From: DP-19 sp036496285
GTDB lineage: Bacteria; Desulfobacterota; Binatia; UTPRO1
Direction: 5' to 3'
NCBI GenBank assembly: GCA_036496285.1
Contig: DASXLI010000030.1
Coordinates: 1-64,000, forward strand
Length of the DNA stretch: 64,000 nt
Positions 8,569-17,314 of this stretch are shown here, in pieces. Position 1 is the stretch's first letter, and every line of letters begins with the position of its first letter. The translations under genes and the position numbers were made by a program. Under the pieces are notes generated by a model. It saw only the letters and a list, made by a program, of their open reading frames with translations. It did no database searches and was not told the DNA's origin.

Positions 8569-9822
8569 ATGCCGCGTTCCGGACTCGCGCTCGACCGGAC
8601 GACCGGACGGGCGCGCATCACCACGTCTCCATACATCCGTGATCGTCACCCGCGCGTCTTCCCTCGCGTCACGTTGAGTGGCGCGGTCGCTGCTCTCGCC
8701 GTATGTGCGGCGCTCGTCGTCTCGCAGCACGCGGCGGCCGCGGATCCCGACTGCAAGCCCGACGGCCGGTCGTGTCGGACGAATCAGAGCTGTTGCGGTC
8801 GGGTGTGTGTCAAGCCGGCGGCGCAATCCTTTGGGACGTGCTGCACCGGCACGACGTGTGCCGCCCAGGGGGCGAATTGCGGCATGATCTCGGACGGAAC
8901 GTGCTCCGACATGTTGGACTGCGGATCCTGTACGTCACCCGAGACGTGCGACGGCGGGGGTGTGCTGCACGTGTGCGGCTGCACGCCGATCACGTCGTGT
9001 CCCGCCGGAGACGACTGCGGCACGGTGCCGGACGGCTGCGGCGGCACGGTCGATTGCGGGACGTGCACGGGATCCGCCACATGCGGCGGAGGAGGAACTC
9101 CCAACGTCTGCGGTGGCGGCGCGAAGGTCTGCGGCAACGTCGACGAGAACTGCAAGCTCGTCGGCTCGCCGCCGTGCTTCACCGGCGACGAATGCGCGAC
9201 CGGATGCTGCTGCGCGGGAAATTGTGGGGGCGTCCAGGGCGGGGGCGACAACCTCGCTGATCCGGCGGTCTGCAGCACGAGACCCGTGGGGCTCTGCAAC
9301 ATCATCGACTTCTGTGGCGGAAATAGAAATTGTCAGTGCCCCGGCGCGCATTGCAGCAAAGACGATGAATGCTGTGCCGGCAAAGAGTTTTGCAGCGGCG
9401 GATTCTGTACGCCGAAACAGGCGATCGGCGGCGAATGCCAGGTCAGCTCGCTGTGCGCGGATGATCCTCTCGTGACCCCGCCGTTCGGCGTGGCGTGTTG
9501 CTGCGCGTTCCAAGGGGCCCCGAGCAGCGTATGCGCCCGGCAATCGACCTGCGTCGACAGCGGCGGCACCTGCGAGTGCAGCGCTGACGACGTCGACTCG
9601 ACGTTCGCCGGCGTATGCCCCGGCGCCCCATGCGGCGAGGATTCCCAGTGCTCGCGCACCGAGTTTTGTACCGGGGGCGTCTGCACACCGAAGCAGCTCA
9701 ACAGCACCGCATGCTCCTTCGCCTCCACGTGCTTCAGTGGATGTTGCTGCGCGACGGCGACGTCGACGGAATGCCGGGGATCGGATACCTGTACGGCCCT
9801 GTCCGGTACATGCCTGCCATGA
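8569..9822 (+). CDS. Cysteine-rich secreted protein with DGCGGT-type repeats
   Basis: The ATG at 8569 is chosen because GGAGGA lies 8 bases upstream; this gives 417 residues. Residues 1-30 are Arg-rich, then a hydrophobic stretch ends at an AAA cleavage site before DPDC, an extended Sec signal. The mature protein is packed with cysteines in short spaced pairs, including CC doublets and a repeat of the form PDGCGGT-DCGTC-GGGGTPNVCG known from surface/secreted proteins of Myxococcota and related lineages. Two later segments repeat a pattern of ...CC.GK.FC.GG.CTPKQ. The fold is presumably disulfide-stapled and extracellular. No enzymatic motif is visible; function unknown. Confidence 0.8.
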   Translation: MPRSGLALDRTTGRARITTSPYIRDRHPRVFPRVTLSGAVAALAVCAALVVSQHAAAADPDCKPDGRSCRTNQSCCGRVCVKPAAQSFGTCCTGTTCAAQGANCGMISDGTCSDMLDCGSCTSPETCDGGGVLHVCGCTPITSCPAGDDCGTVPDGCGGTVDCGTCTGSATCGGGGTPNVCGGGAKVCGNVDENCKLVGSPPCFTGDECATGCCCAGNCGGVQGGGDNLADPAVCSTRPVGLCNIIDFCGGNRNCQCPGAHCSKDDECCAGKEFCSGGFCTPKQAIGGECQVSSLCADDPLVTPPFGVACCCAFQGAPSSVCARQSTCVDSGGTCECSADDVDSTFAGVCPGAPCGEDSQCSRTEFCTGGVCTPKQLNSTACSFASTCFSGCCCATATSTECRGSDTCTALSGTCLP

Positions 9823-9969
9823 CGGCGCGCCGGCGCCCTCACGCGCGCAGGGACGGGGAAGAACACGAGGCTCGATCAGCTGTCGCAGTGAATTCGAACC
9901 ACCCTCCGGGTCGTCCAGCAGCTCGCAGCAGCTCGAGGACCTGGAGGGTCGTATTCGCGACGTACGGCT

Positions 9970-11202
9970 TCAGAGCTTGCCGAGATATGTCACGAGCGCA
10001 TCGATCTCGGCGCCCGTCAGATTCTGATTGGGCATGACGATGTTACCGTACGCGGCCGGCCAGCTCGCCAGGTCGGGGTAGGCCCGCAGCATCGCCGCCG
10101 GATCCGTCAGCCAGCGTCGCAACCATTCGGCATCGTGGCGACGACCCACGTACTTCAGGTCCGGACCGATCTGGGTTCCGGTCCCGACGCCATGGCAGCT
10201 CGCACATCCGCGCTCGAGGAAGACCGTACGTCCGGCCTCGGCACCCGCGACCTCCGGCACCGGTGCCGGCTGGCGCGGCGCGGCTTCGGTGGGTGCGGGG
10301 ACAGGCCGCGGAATGTAGCGGGGCGGCATCGACAGCCGTCGCCAGCTGAGGAGCAACAGCGTCAGGGCTCGCGCATCCTCGGGAGGGAAGTCGAAGTCCG
10401 GCATCGTCGTGTGCGGCACGACCGTTCCGGCGTGCGTCAGGTGCTGGACATGCCAATTGAACGCCGTGTGCGGGCCCTCGACGTTGCTGAAGTCGAAGAG
10501 CTCGGGGTTCTTGTCGCCGACGAACGTGAGATCGGGTGCCTTCAGACCTCCCCGGCCTTCGATGGTGTGGCAGACGAGGCACTTGTTCTTCCGCACGAGG
10601 GTCTTGCCGTGATCGATCGTCTCCATTCCCGGCGTCGAGTCCGCGTGACGGTGGCAGCCGTTGCAGCGGATCTGCATCAGCTCGGTGGGACTCAAGCCGT
10701 AGCCCGCGGCGAGCGCCCCATCGAGGAGGGGCTCCTCCCAATGCGCGACCTGTCCGTGGGCGGCCTCCGTTGTGGTCGCAAACCCCTGTCCGCCGTGGCA
10801 GGAGGTGCAGCCGAACTCATTGAACGGGTGCGCGTCCATGTAGGGGAGATCGGGGTGGGGCGCGAGAGGCTGCGGCAGGCTCGCAGGCAGGACGCCGCTC
10901 CATTCGTAGCCGAGGTGGCAGGTGACGCAGCGGTCGACACGACCGAGCTCCGGCAGCCACAGCTGGCGGATGCCGACCTTGAAGCCGCGCGCGGCCGCGC
11001 TTTGCCCGTTATGCTCGAGAGCGCTCCGAAATTGCTCCTGAATCGGCCGCCATTCATCGCGTTCCTCGCGGACAACCGCGGCGAGCACCAGCACGAAGAA
11101 GAGCAGCGACAGGACAACGAGGAGCGGGAAGTCGGGGAACTCGAGCCGCGAGAACGGTGTTCGCACGTCGTCGCTCAGAGGACCGACGGCGGCGCCGGCC
11201 AT
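9970..11202 (-). CDS. Membrane-anchored pentaheme cytochrome c subunit of the bc-type complex
   Basis: 410 residues from the ATG at 11202, which overlaps the end of the cytochrome b gene by 28 bases. Residues 27-44 form one membrane helix, placing the rest in the periplasm. Five CxxCH heme sites follow in order: CVTCH (92-96), CTSCH, CNGCH, CLVCH and CASCH. The last lies in a class-I-like domain with the distal Met in VMPNQNLT near the C-terminus, and a Pro-rich linker joins the two parts. As last gene of the operon it is the likely electron exit (or entry) of the quinol:cytochrome c oxidoreductase. A later start is possible, since no strong ribosome binding site marks the ATG. Confidence 0.85.
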   Translation of the reverse strand: MAGAAVGPLSDDVRTPFSRLEFPDFPLLVVLSLLFFVLVLAAVVREERDEWRPIQEQFRSALEHNGQSAAARGFKVGIRQLWLPELGRVDRCVTCHLGYEWSGVLPASLPQPLAPHPDLPYMDAHPFNEFGCTSCHGGQGFATTTEAAHGQVAHWEEPLLDGALAAGYGLSPTELMQIRCNGCHRHADSTPGMETIDHGKTLVRKNKCLVCHTIEGRGGLKAPDLTFVGDKNPELFDFSNVEGPHTAFNWHVQHLTHAGTVVPHTTMPDFDFPPEDARALTLLLLSWRRLSMPPRYIPRPVPAPTEAAPRQPAPVPEVAGAEAGRTVFLERGCASCHGVGTGTQIGPDLKYVGRRHDAEWLRRWLTDPAAMLRAYPDLASWPAAYGNIVMPNQNLTGAEIDALVTYLGKL

Positions 11203-12497
11203 GGCTGCCACGGCCAGTACAGCCCCCAGGACGGGCCGCGGAGATAGACGCCGACGATCATGAGCGCAATGATCACGAGCGCGAGCAGGATGAAGACGAC
11301 ATTCTGCCTGCGTCGCGCCGGCGCGAACCACACGCCTTCGGTGTCCAGCGGACTGGGATCAACGAACGGCCATGCCGATGCGACGAGCAGGAGGATCCCG
11401 GGGACCAGGATTCCCCCGATGAAGCCGCCGCTGATCGAGAATCGGCCGGCGCGGATCGTCGTGCTGGCTACCAGCTCCTGCAGCCAGAGGAAGTACCACG
11501 GCGCCTTTGCGGGATTCGGAGTGATGAAGGGATTGGCGGCCTCCTCGAGCGGCGCGCCGAAGAGGATGCTCAACAGCAGCGTCACATTGAACGTCAGCAA
11601 GAACACGAGGACGATGCGGCGCACGAGCTCCGGAGACGAGAACGCCACGTCCTCCTCCCCGAGCGCAGTGGAGGCGAAGGCCTCGACGGTCGCGCCGGGC
11701 GTCGCGCCGAACACCGAATAGCTCTTCGTCGCGGACGGCGTCGTGGGATGCAGCTCGCGCGCGCGGCGCAGTGGCTCGACGGCCGCCAGGCCGCCATCCT
11801 TGCGGATGCGCCACATGTGGTACGCGAACAGCACGACCACGACCGCCGGGATCACGACCACGTGCAGTACGTAGAAGCGCAGGAGGGTAGTCTGGCCGAT
11901 CTCGCTCCCCCCGATCAGGAGGAAGCGGAGCGATGGGCCGATGATCGGTGCCTCGCGCGCGATGTTCGTCCCGACGGTGACCGCCCAGAACGCGAGCTGG
12001 TCCCATGGCAGCAGGTACCCCGTGAAGGAAAGGAGCAAGGTCGCGAGCAGCAGCCCGATACCAACGAGCCAATTGATGCCGCGAGTACCACGGTACGCGC
12101 CGGTGAAGAAGACGCGCGCCATGTGCACGAACGTCACGCCGACCATCAGATGGGCCGCCCAGCGATGCTGACTGCGCAGCAACCACCCGAAGCTGACGAC
12201 CGTGCCGATGTCCTTCATGCTCCAGTACGCCTGCTGCACCGAGGGGACGTAGAAGAGCATCAGAAGCACGCCGGTCACGACGAGGATGGCGAAGAGCGAG
12301 GCCGCTGCCGTGCCGAGCCAGAATGAATAGGTCCAGCTGGCGCTCCGCACCGCCACCTTGTTCGGGAACCAGTGCAGCCAGAGATTGCGGACGATCGCCT
12401 CGCCCGCTTCGCGCTCGCTCTCCGGAGCCCACGTCCACGTCGACGCGCGCCAAAGCGCCTGGATGCGCTGGCGTGCGCTCACTGCCGGCTCCCGCAT
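11175..12497 (-). CDS. Cytochrome b of a Rieske/cytochrome b complex
   Basis: 440 residues with about eight membrane helices. The first heme-binding pair is seen as H-x13-H in the segment from HRWAAH to FVHMAR; the second pair lies in LHVVVIP...FAYH. The b6-like N-terminal half is fused to a subunit-IV-like C-terminal half carrying PAKAPWYFLWLQE, the local version of the quinol-site PEWY region. It should oxidise or reduce quinol in the membrane and work with the Rieske protein encoded 4 bases upstream and the pentaheme cytochrome encoded downstream. Confidence 0.93.
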   Translation of the reverse strand: MREPAVSARQRIQALWRASTWTWAPESEREAGEAIVRNLWLHWFPNKVAVRSASWTYSFWLGTAAASLFAILVVTGVLLMLFYVPSVQQAYWSMKDIGTVVSFGWLLRSQHRWAAHLMVGVTFVHMARVFFTGAYRGTRGINWLVGIGLLLATLLLSFTGYLLPWDQLAFWAVTVGTNIAREAPIIGPSLRFLLIGGSEIGQTTLLRFYVLHVVVIPAVVVVLFAYHMWRIRKDGGLAAVEPLRRARELHPTTPSATKSYSVFGATPGATVEAFASTALGEEDVAFSSPELVRRIVLVFLLTFNVTLLLSILFGAPLEEAANPFITPNPAKAPWYFLWLQELVASTTIRAGRFSISGGFIGGILVPGILLLVASAWPFVDPSPLDTEGVWFAPARRRQNVVFILLALVIIALMIVGVYLRGPSWGLYWPWQPWPAPPSVL

Positions 12498-12501
12498 CGG
12501 C

Positions 12502-12966
12502 TCACGCCGACTCCTTCGGCAGCGTGAGGCGGGAGCCGAACGCCACCTCGTCGGCCGTGTCGACCTCCAGGTAGCCGTCGGGCGAAATGCTCAGGGCGTA
12601 GCACGCGAGGGGCCGGGGCGCGGGCCCGCCGACCACGGTGCCGTCCTCCTGGAACTTGCTGCCGTGGCACGGACAGGCGAACTCCGACCGGTCCTGTTTC
12701 CACTGCACGGTGCACCCCAGGTGCGTACAGACGGCCGACAGCGCGTAGATCGCGTCCTGCTCGCGAATCAGGAACAGCCGGTGATCGGGATCGAACGTGA
12801 CGCCCTGGGGATAGTCCTTGGGCCGCCGAACCTTGAAGCGGCGCGACGGCTCGTACAGGACGTTCGGCACGAACGCACGCGCCGCTGCGGCAATCTGCAC
12901 GAGGAAGGCGGCGAGGACGGACGCCTTGCCGAGGAATCGCAGGAAGCCGCGACGCCCCTCATTCAT
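12502..12966 (-). CDS. Rieske [2Fe-2S] protein
   Basis: 154 residues. The N-terminus has twin-arginine-like residues (GRRGFLRFLGK) followed by a membrane anchor. The cluster motifs are CTHLGC (residues 80-85) and CPCHGS (98-103), the canonical C-x-H-x2-GC and C-x2-H pairs. The ATG at 12966 overlaps the upstream oxidoreductase stop (ATGAATGA), so translation is coupled. The protein shuttles electrons between cytochrome b and the c-type heme subunit on the periplasmic face. Confidence 0.94.
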   Translation of the reverse strand: MNEGRRGFLRFLGKASVLAAFLVQIAAAARAFVPNVLYEPSRRFKVRRPKDYPQGVTFDPDHRLFLIREQDAIYALSAVCTHLGCTVQWKQDRSEFACPCHGSKFQEDGTVVGGPAPRPLACYALSISPDGYLEVDTADEVAFGSRLTLPKESA

Positions 12967-14887
12967 CGACGGCCCCCTCGTGGAACTCGAACCGTTCCAT
13001 CGTGATCGCCGCCGTGGGGCAGCGGATCGCACAGAGGCCGCAACGGATGCACTTGTCGCCATCGTAGAGAAAGACGCTGATAGGCCCGGTGCCGTGCTGC
13101 GCCGCGAGCGCGTCCTTGCGCTCCCCGCCGATCGCCACGTCATCGAGCGAAGCGAACCGCAGGCAGTGCTCGGGACAAATGTCGACACAACGCCCACAGA
13201 GAACGCAGCGCTCACTGTCGTAGACGGGGTGGGTGTGGCACTCCAGGCAGCGGCTTGCCTGCTCACGCGCCTCGGTTGCGGTGTACGGCGCCTCCACCTC
13301 GCAGATCCCGCTTCGTCGCTCGAGCGGGACCACGGGTATGTGCCGCTCGATGTGCTCATACCCGGACTTCATTCGATACGAATCAGTCGGCAGCTCCTCG
13401 ATGCGCACCGTCAGCGACGGCTCCGCCAGCGGCTTCCCGCGAAGGAAGGCGTCGATGCTGCGCGCCGCCGTCTTTCCCTGAGCGGCGGCCGTGATCAGTA
13501 GCGCAGGCGGGAACGCCCCGTCGCCGCCCGCGAAGATGTCCGGCGCGCTCGTGGCGAGCGTCAGGGGATCCACCTGGATCGTGCCCGACCGGGTGACCTC
13601 GATGCCGTCCCCGGGACGGAGAAACGCCGTATCCGGGCCCTGTCCGACGGCGAGGATCACTGCGTCCGCCGCGAGACTGCGCGTGTCGCCCTCGTCGAAC
13701 ACCGGGCGGAAGCGTCCGTCATCGTCCGTCGTCCGCACGCATCGGACCAGCTCGACACCATCCACCCGACCCGTCGTGCCGAGGATCCGCCGCGGCCCCC
13801 ATCCCGGCAGGAAAGTGATCGCCTCCCCCGCCGCGATCTCCAGCTCCTCTCGCCCTTGCACGGAACGGGCGGCCGGCATCTCGGCCGCCGACTCGAGGCT
13901 CACGACCGTCACCTCGGCGGCGCCGCGCCGCACGGCCTCGCGAGCGGCGTCGAGGGCAACGCGCATCACCGTCGCCTCGACCGCCGCTTCCTCCTCCCGC
14001 GCCATCGCGACGCCAGGAAGGATCGCGCGCAGCGCCATGCGCGCAGCGTCGATGGCGACGAGGCCGCCGCCGATCACGACCACACGCTTGCCGACGGGCA
14101 CGCGATAGCCGCGATTGATATTGAGCAGGTAGTCGATCGCCTTCAGGACGCCGTCGAAGTCGCTGCCGGGGAGGTCAATCCCCCGCCCGCGGGCAGCGCC
14201 GATCGCGAGGAAGATCGCCTCGTATCCGAGTGCCCGCAGCTCGGTGATGCCGAACGTCGCGTCGAGAGGATGACCGTAGCGGATCTCGACCCCCAGGTCC
14301 TCGATCTCGGCGACCTGATGATCGATGACCTCGCGCGCCAGGCGGTAGCTAGGGATCCCATACCGCATCATGCCGCCAGGAAGCGGCATGGCCTCGAAGA
14401 TCGTCACCTGGTGGCCGAGGAGCGCCAGGTCGTGCGCGCAGGCGAGGCCGGCCGGCCCCGCTCCGACGACCGCGACACGGCCGCCAGCGGGTGCCGTCGC
14501 GCCGCGCCGCAGAAGGGCCTCGCCGTGGAGTGCCGTCCCGCTGCCGCCTCCCATGTCGCCGCGCAGCACCTGCGCGAGCCCGGCGGCGGAGAGCGACTCC
14601 GGACCGTAGTTTTCGGTGATGAAACGCTTGAGCGGACGGATCGCGACCGGGGCGTCGATCTTCCCTCTGCGGCAGGCGTCCTCGCACGGGGCGCCACAGG
14701 TTCGCCCGCAGATCGACGCGATCGGGTTCGGGGCGCGCGCGACGCGGTAGGCCTCCGCGAAGCGCCCATCCGCGATCAGCTGCACGTAACGCCCGGCGTC
14801 CGTCTTCACCGGACACGCCTCGAGGCATGGGACGTTGGCGCGGAACCACCATAAGTTCCGCACTTCGGCTGGGAAGCGGTCCGACAC
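12959..14887 (-). CDS. GltD-like NAD(P)/FAD oxidoreductase with N- and C-terminal Fe-S domains
   Basis: 642 residues from GTG at 14887, the first start after the preceding gene's stop at 14907. Order of domains: N-terminal Fe-S region with CLEACP and a CGRTCGAPCEDAC cluster (residues 20-85, as in GltD and dihydropyrimidine dehydrogenase); FAD Rossmann fold GAGPAGLACAHDL; NAD(P) fold VVVIGGGLVAIDAARM; FAD-closing GGDGAFPP; and two C-terminal 4Fe-4S motifs CVLCGRCVDICP and CIRCGLCAIRCP. No catalytic glutamate-synthase large subunit is near. Its place between a cytochrome c gene and the Rieske gene argues that it links the Rieske/b complex to NAD(P)H or ferredoxin on the cytoplasmic side. Similar genes sit with Rieske/b complexes in anammox bacteria. 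Confidence 0.85.
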   Translation of the reverse strand: MSDRFPAEVRNLWWFRANVPCLEACPVKTDAGRYVQLIADGRFAEAYRVARAPNPIASICGRTCGAPCEDACRRGKIDAPVAIRPLKRFITENYGPESLSAAGLAQVLRGDMGGGSGTALHGEALLRRGATAPAGGRVAVVGAGPAGLACAHDLALLGHQVTIFEAMPLPGGMMRYGIPSYRLAREVIDHQVAEIEDLGVEIRYGHPLDATFGITELRALGYEAIFLAIGAARGRGIDLPGSDFDGVLKAIDYLLNINRGYRVPVGKRVVVIGGGLVAIDAARMALRAILPGVAMAREEEAAVEATVMRVALDAAREAVRRGAAEVTVVSLESAAEMPAARSVQGREELEIAAGEAITFLPGWGPRRILGTTGRVDGVELVRCVRTTDDDGRFRPVFDEGDTRSLAADAVILAVGQGPDTAFLRPGDGIEVTRSGTIQVDPLTLATSAPDIFAGGDGAFPPALLITAAAQGKTAARSIDAFLRGKPLAEPSLTVRIEELPTDSYRMKSGYEHIERHIPVVPLERRSGICEVEAPYTATEAREQASRCLECHTHPVYDSERCVLCGRCVDICPEHCLRFASLDDVAIGGERKDALAAQHGTGPISVFLYDGDKCIRCGLCAIRCPTAAITMERFEFHEGAVDE

Positions 14888-14906
14888 CGCTATCGCCCAA
14901 CGACCG

Positions 14907-15257
14907 CTACGGACAGAAGGTGCGGACGTAGGCAACGAGATCGCGAATCTCGTCGTCCTCCATGCCATCCTTCCACGCCTGCATGTCCTTGCTGAGGTTG
15001 ACCGCCGGACCGCCTTCTTTGATCGCGGTGAAGAGCGTGGCATCGGTCATCGTTTTCATGCGGGCACAGTCGGTGAAATCCCGCGGCTTGGTCGAAAGCG
15101 ATCCCGCTTCCGGTCCGTTGCCCTTGCCTTCGGCGCCGTGGCACTTCGTGCAGAACATGACGAAGTTCTTCTTGGCCGCGGCAAGGTCCGTCGCTGCGGC
15201 CGGGGACGCCGCGACGACGATCGTGAGCACGGCGATCGATACCAAGACTTTCAGCAT
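14907..15257 (-). CDS. Small periplasmic class-I cytochrome c
   Basis: 116 residues. Signal peptide (hydrophobic 4-17, cleavage after AAA near 22), then a single CTKCH at 36-40 with downstream GKG, and a probable distal Met in the KDMQAWKDGM region before the terminal 'LVAYVRTF' helix, all typical of a soluble monoheme cytochrome c. It lies between the outer-membrane cytochrome-porin and the inner-membrane complex genes, so it is the natural periplasmic carrier joining them. The stop is 19 bases before the oxidoreductase start. Confidence 0.92.
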   Translation of the reverse strand: MLKVLVSIAVLTIVVAASPAAATDLAAAKKNFVMFCTKCHGAEGKGNGPEAGSLSTKPRDFTDCARMKTMTDATLFTAIKEGGPAVNLSKDMQAWKDGMEDDEIRDLVAYVRTFCP

Positions 15258-15409
15258 GCGCTCTCCAGGGTTGCATCAGTGCGCCGGAGATACGTCTGGA
15301 TGGGCCGCGCGTTCTCCGAGCGTGTTCGCTCCACCTGCACGTGAGGCACGATCGTGGCCACCCTCCTTGTGTGCTGTCAAGCATGGGCACCCGATTGAGG
15401 ACGCGTGTG

Positions 15410-16819
15410 TCATAGAACGATCCAGGCTTCCAGGTAGAGTGTGTTGTTGTCCGAAGCCGTGCGACCGGCTCCGTCAACGTTCGAGTGAGAGCCGTCGAAC
15501 TTCTGGTACAGCGTATACTGCAGCGAGAGTTTGACGCTGCTGTACGGCCAGAACGCCGGCCCGCCACTCTTGTTGAAGGGTAGGTAGTCGAGCTGGATGA
15601 TCTCCCCGTAGCTGTCGGGAGAACCCGTGGGATTGTTGGCGAAGAGCGCGGCATCGCTGTGACCGCTGATGTCGAAGAAGCTCACCGTCAGACCGTAGGT
15701 CTTGTCGTAGAGGTACGATCCGGTGAGATTGAAGGTGTTCAGCTGTGTCGTGCCGCGGTCGGTGAGGGCGAGCTTGTGGCTCGCGTTCCAATCGTCGTTC
15801 TCGTGCAGGTACGTCGAGAGCACCGTCACGTCGTGCTGCGCGCTGAAGAACTGATATTGCGCGTCGAACCCGATATCGCTGCTGGTGTCGGTGCCGGCGC
15901 TCTGATCCCGGCCAGGATACGTGTTGGCCCAGAGCCCGTAGTGCCCGACCTCCAAGTAGTTGGAGCCCCAGGCCCGCTGCAACGCGAGCCGCCAATACGG
16001 AGCGAGCACGTTGATCTCGGCCTCGCCTGTGGGATCGACACCGAAGGAGCTTTGGATGTTCTGCCCGAGAGTGCGGTAGGCGCTCACCTCTCCATAGACG
16101 AGGTCGTCCCACATGGCGTATGTGCCGAAGCCGAAGACTTGCTGCGCCAAGCTACCCTGCAGCAGTGCCGCCGCGCCCGGTGTCGGCGCGAGCCCGGATC
16201 CTGAGAACGGGAATCCCCATGCCGGGGTCGTGTTCCAGAGGTCCTGCACCGTCGGATTGTTGTTGAAGGTGACGCCGTAGGTCAGGCTTCGGTCCGCGAG
16301 TGTCGTCACGTCGGCGAAGCGGATGTCCGTGTTGTCAATGGCCCACTGGTGAGCAACCCCATCGTACGTGCCTTGGACAAACGCGCCGATCTTCCAGAAG
16401 AGCCGCCCGCCGTAGAACAAGCTGTACTGCGTCACCGCGAAGTTGTCGTTGTCGCCGAAGTCTCCCGGCGCCGCCCCCCCGGGTTGCCCCTGGTTTGTGT
16501 GGGTGAACGACGGCATTGCCATCGCGGCGAGGTGCACGTCCTTGAAAATATCTTGCCACGATCCGGTGCGCTCCCCACCTCGCATGACGTAGCCGTGCAG
16601 TTTGAAATCGCGTCCGAACGGCGTCAGCGTCGGAAAGTTGGTGTGACATTTGGTGCAGGGCAGGCCGGTCTGCCGGGCGAAGCTGGGAAGGGCGTGCGCC
16701 GACGGCGGCGCGCAGATCGCGTGGCCCGCGATCGCCGCGAGTGTGACGGCCAGCACTCTACGCAGTCGCTGCAATACGGGGGACGTTTGATGCGTCACCA
16801 CCTTTTCGTCGCTCATCAT
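15410..16819 (-). CDS. Cyc2-like fused monoheme cytochrome - outer-membrane porin
   Basis: 469 residues from ATG at 16819, chosen because AGGAGG at 16831-16826 sits 6 bases upstream. A signal peptide ends near AHA (residue 43). Then comes PSFARQTGLPCTKCHTNFP with the heme motif CTKCH at 55-59 and TPFGRDFKLHGY. This is the arrangement seen in Cyc2, where a small heme domain plugs a beta-barrel. The remaining 390 residues alternate polar and aromatic residues in strand-like segments without helices, as in porins, and end in hydrophobic WIVL. Cyc2 proteins take electrons from extracellular Fe(II). This protein is a more distant relative, so iron oxidation, other electron uptake, or electron export are all possible. 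First gene of the respiratory operon. Confidence 0.75.
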   Translation of the reverse strand: MMSDEKVVTHQTSPVLQRLRRVLAVTLAAIAGHAICAPPSAHALPSFARQTGLPCTKCHTNFPTLTPFGRDFKLHGYVMRGGERTGSWQDIFKDVHLAAMAMPSFTHTNQGQPGGAAPGDFGDNDNFAVTQYSLFYGGRLFWKIGAFVQGTYDGVAHQWAIDNTDIRFADVTTLADRSLTYGVTFNNNPTVQDLWNTTPAWGFPFSGSGLAPTPGAAALLQGSLAQQVFGFGTYAMWDDLVYGEVSAYRTLGQNIQSSFGVDPTGEAEINVLAPYWRLALQRAWGSNYLEVGHYGLWANTYPGRDQSAGTDTSSDIGFDAQYQFFSAQHDVTVLSTYLHENDDWNASHKLALTDRGTTQLNTFNLTGSYLYDKTYGLTVSFFDISGHSDAALFANNPTGSPDSYGEIIQLDYLPFNKSGGPAFWPYSSVKLSLQYTLYQKFDGSHSNVDGAGRTASDNNTLYLEAWIVL

Positions 16820-16902
16820 GGCACCCCTCCTGCCAACGCTGACATGCATGCGGCCCATCGTCATCGAAGCCGCCTGGGCCTATCGGCATCGCGGCTCGCT
16901 CG

Positions 16903-16941
16903 GGAACACGCTCCGTGAGCCGAGAACTTGGCTCGTGTTCC
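16903..16941 (-). promoter_or_regulatory. Hairpin in the leader region of the cytochrome-porin operon
   Basis: Arms GGAACAC (16903-16909) and GTGTTCC (16935-16941) enclose a second stem GAGCC (16917-16921)/GGCTC (16930-16934) with an 8-base loop. The structure lies about 85 bases upstream of the operon's first ATG. It may be an operator or RNA leader structure. No T-run follows on either strand, so it is not a standard terminator. Confidence 0.4.
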
Positions 16942-16979
16942 TAGCAGCGGTCATGCCGCTCGTAAGACGTCGGGAAAGC

Positions 16980-17052
16980 GGAAAACCGGGGGATTCGTCC
17001 GCAAGATCGAGAACGATGCAGCGGAAAGCTTCTCACAAATGGGAAAACCGGG
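16980..17052. repeat. Short direct repeat GGAAAACCGGG
   Basis: GGAAAACCGGG occurs at 16980-16990 and again at 17042-17052, 62 bases apart, both followed by (GG)ATTC. It is in the gene-free stretch between the cytochrome operon and the tmRNA fragment. Two regulator sites are possible; the spacing is close to six helical turns. Apart from this repeat, the hairpin and the tmRNA fragment, I see nothing in 16832-17314. Confidence 0.35.
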
Positions 17053-17237
17053 ATTCAGATGGCGAGCGGATGGTTCGTCGAGATTGATGCGGCGCCGAGG
17101 CTATGCCGAGTTCCGAAAACGTTCCAGGTCTGCAGGCGATTCGTGGTCACTCAGGATGCGGGGAATGGAGCGACTCGGCGGGATTCCGCACAGCTGAGCA
17201 CTGCTGACCACCTCAGGTCCCGTCGGTCTCGCGGTTC

Positions 17238-17268
<31 letters not shown>

Positions 17269-17314
17269 TCTCATAGCCGACACGTCGGCCGTGTCACGGG
17301 ATGCCACGTCTGAT

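Noticed and set aside
16942..16960. Minus-strand GG-N10-GC pattern upstream of the cytochrome-porin gene
   Set aside because: Three mismatches in the conserved bases (CGGCATG/CTGCT); indistinguishable from chance.
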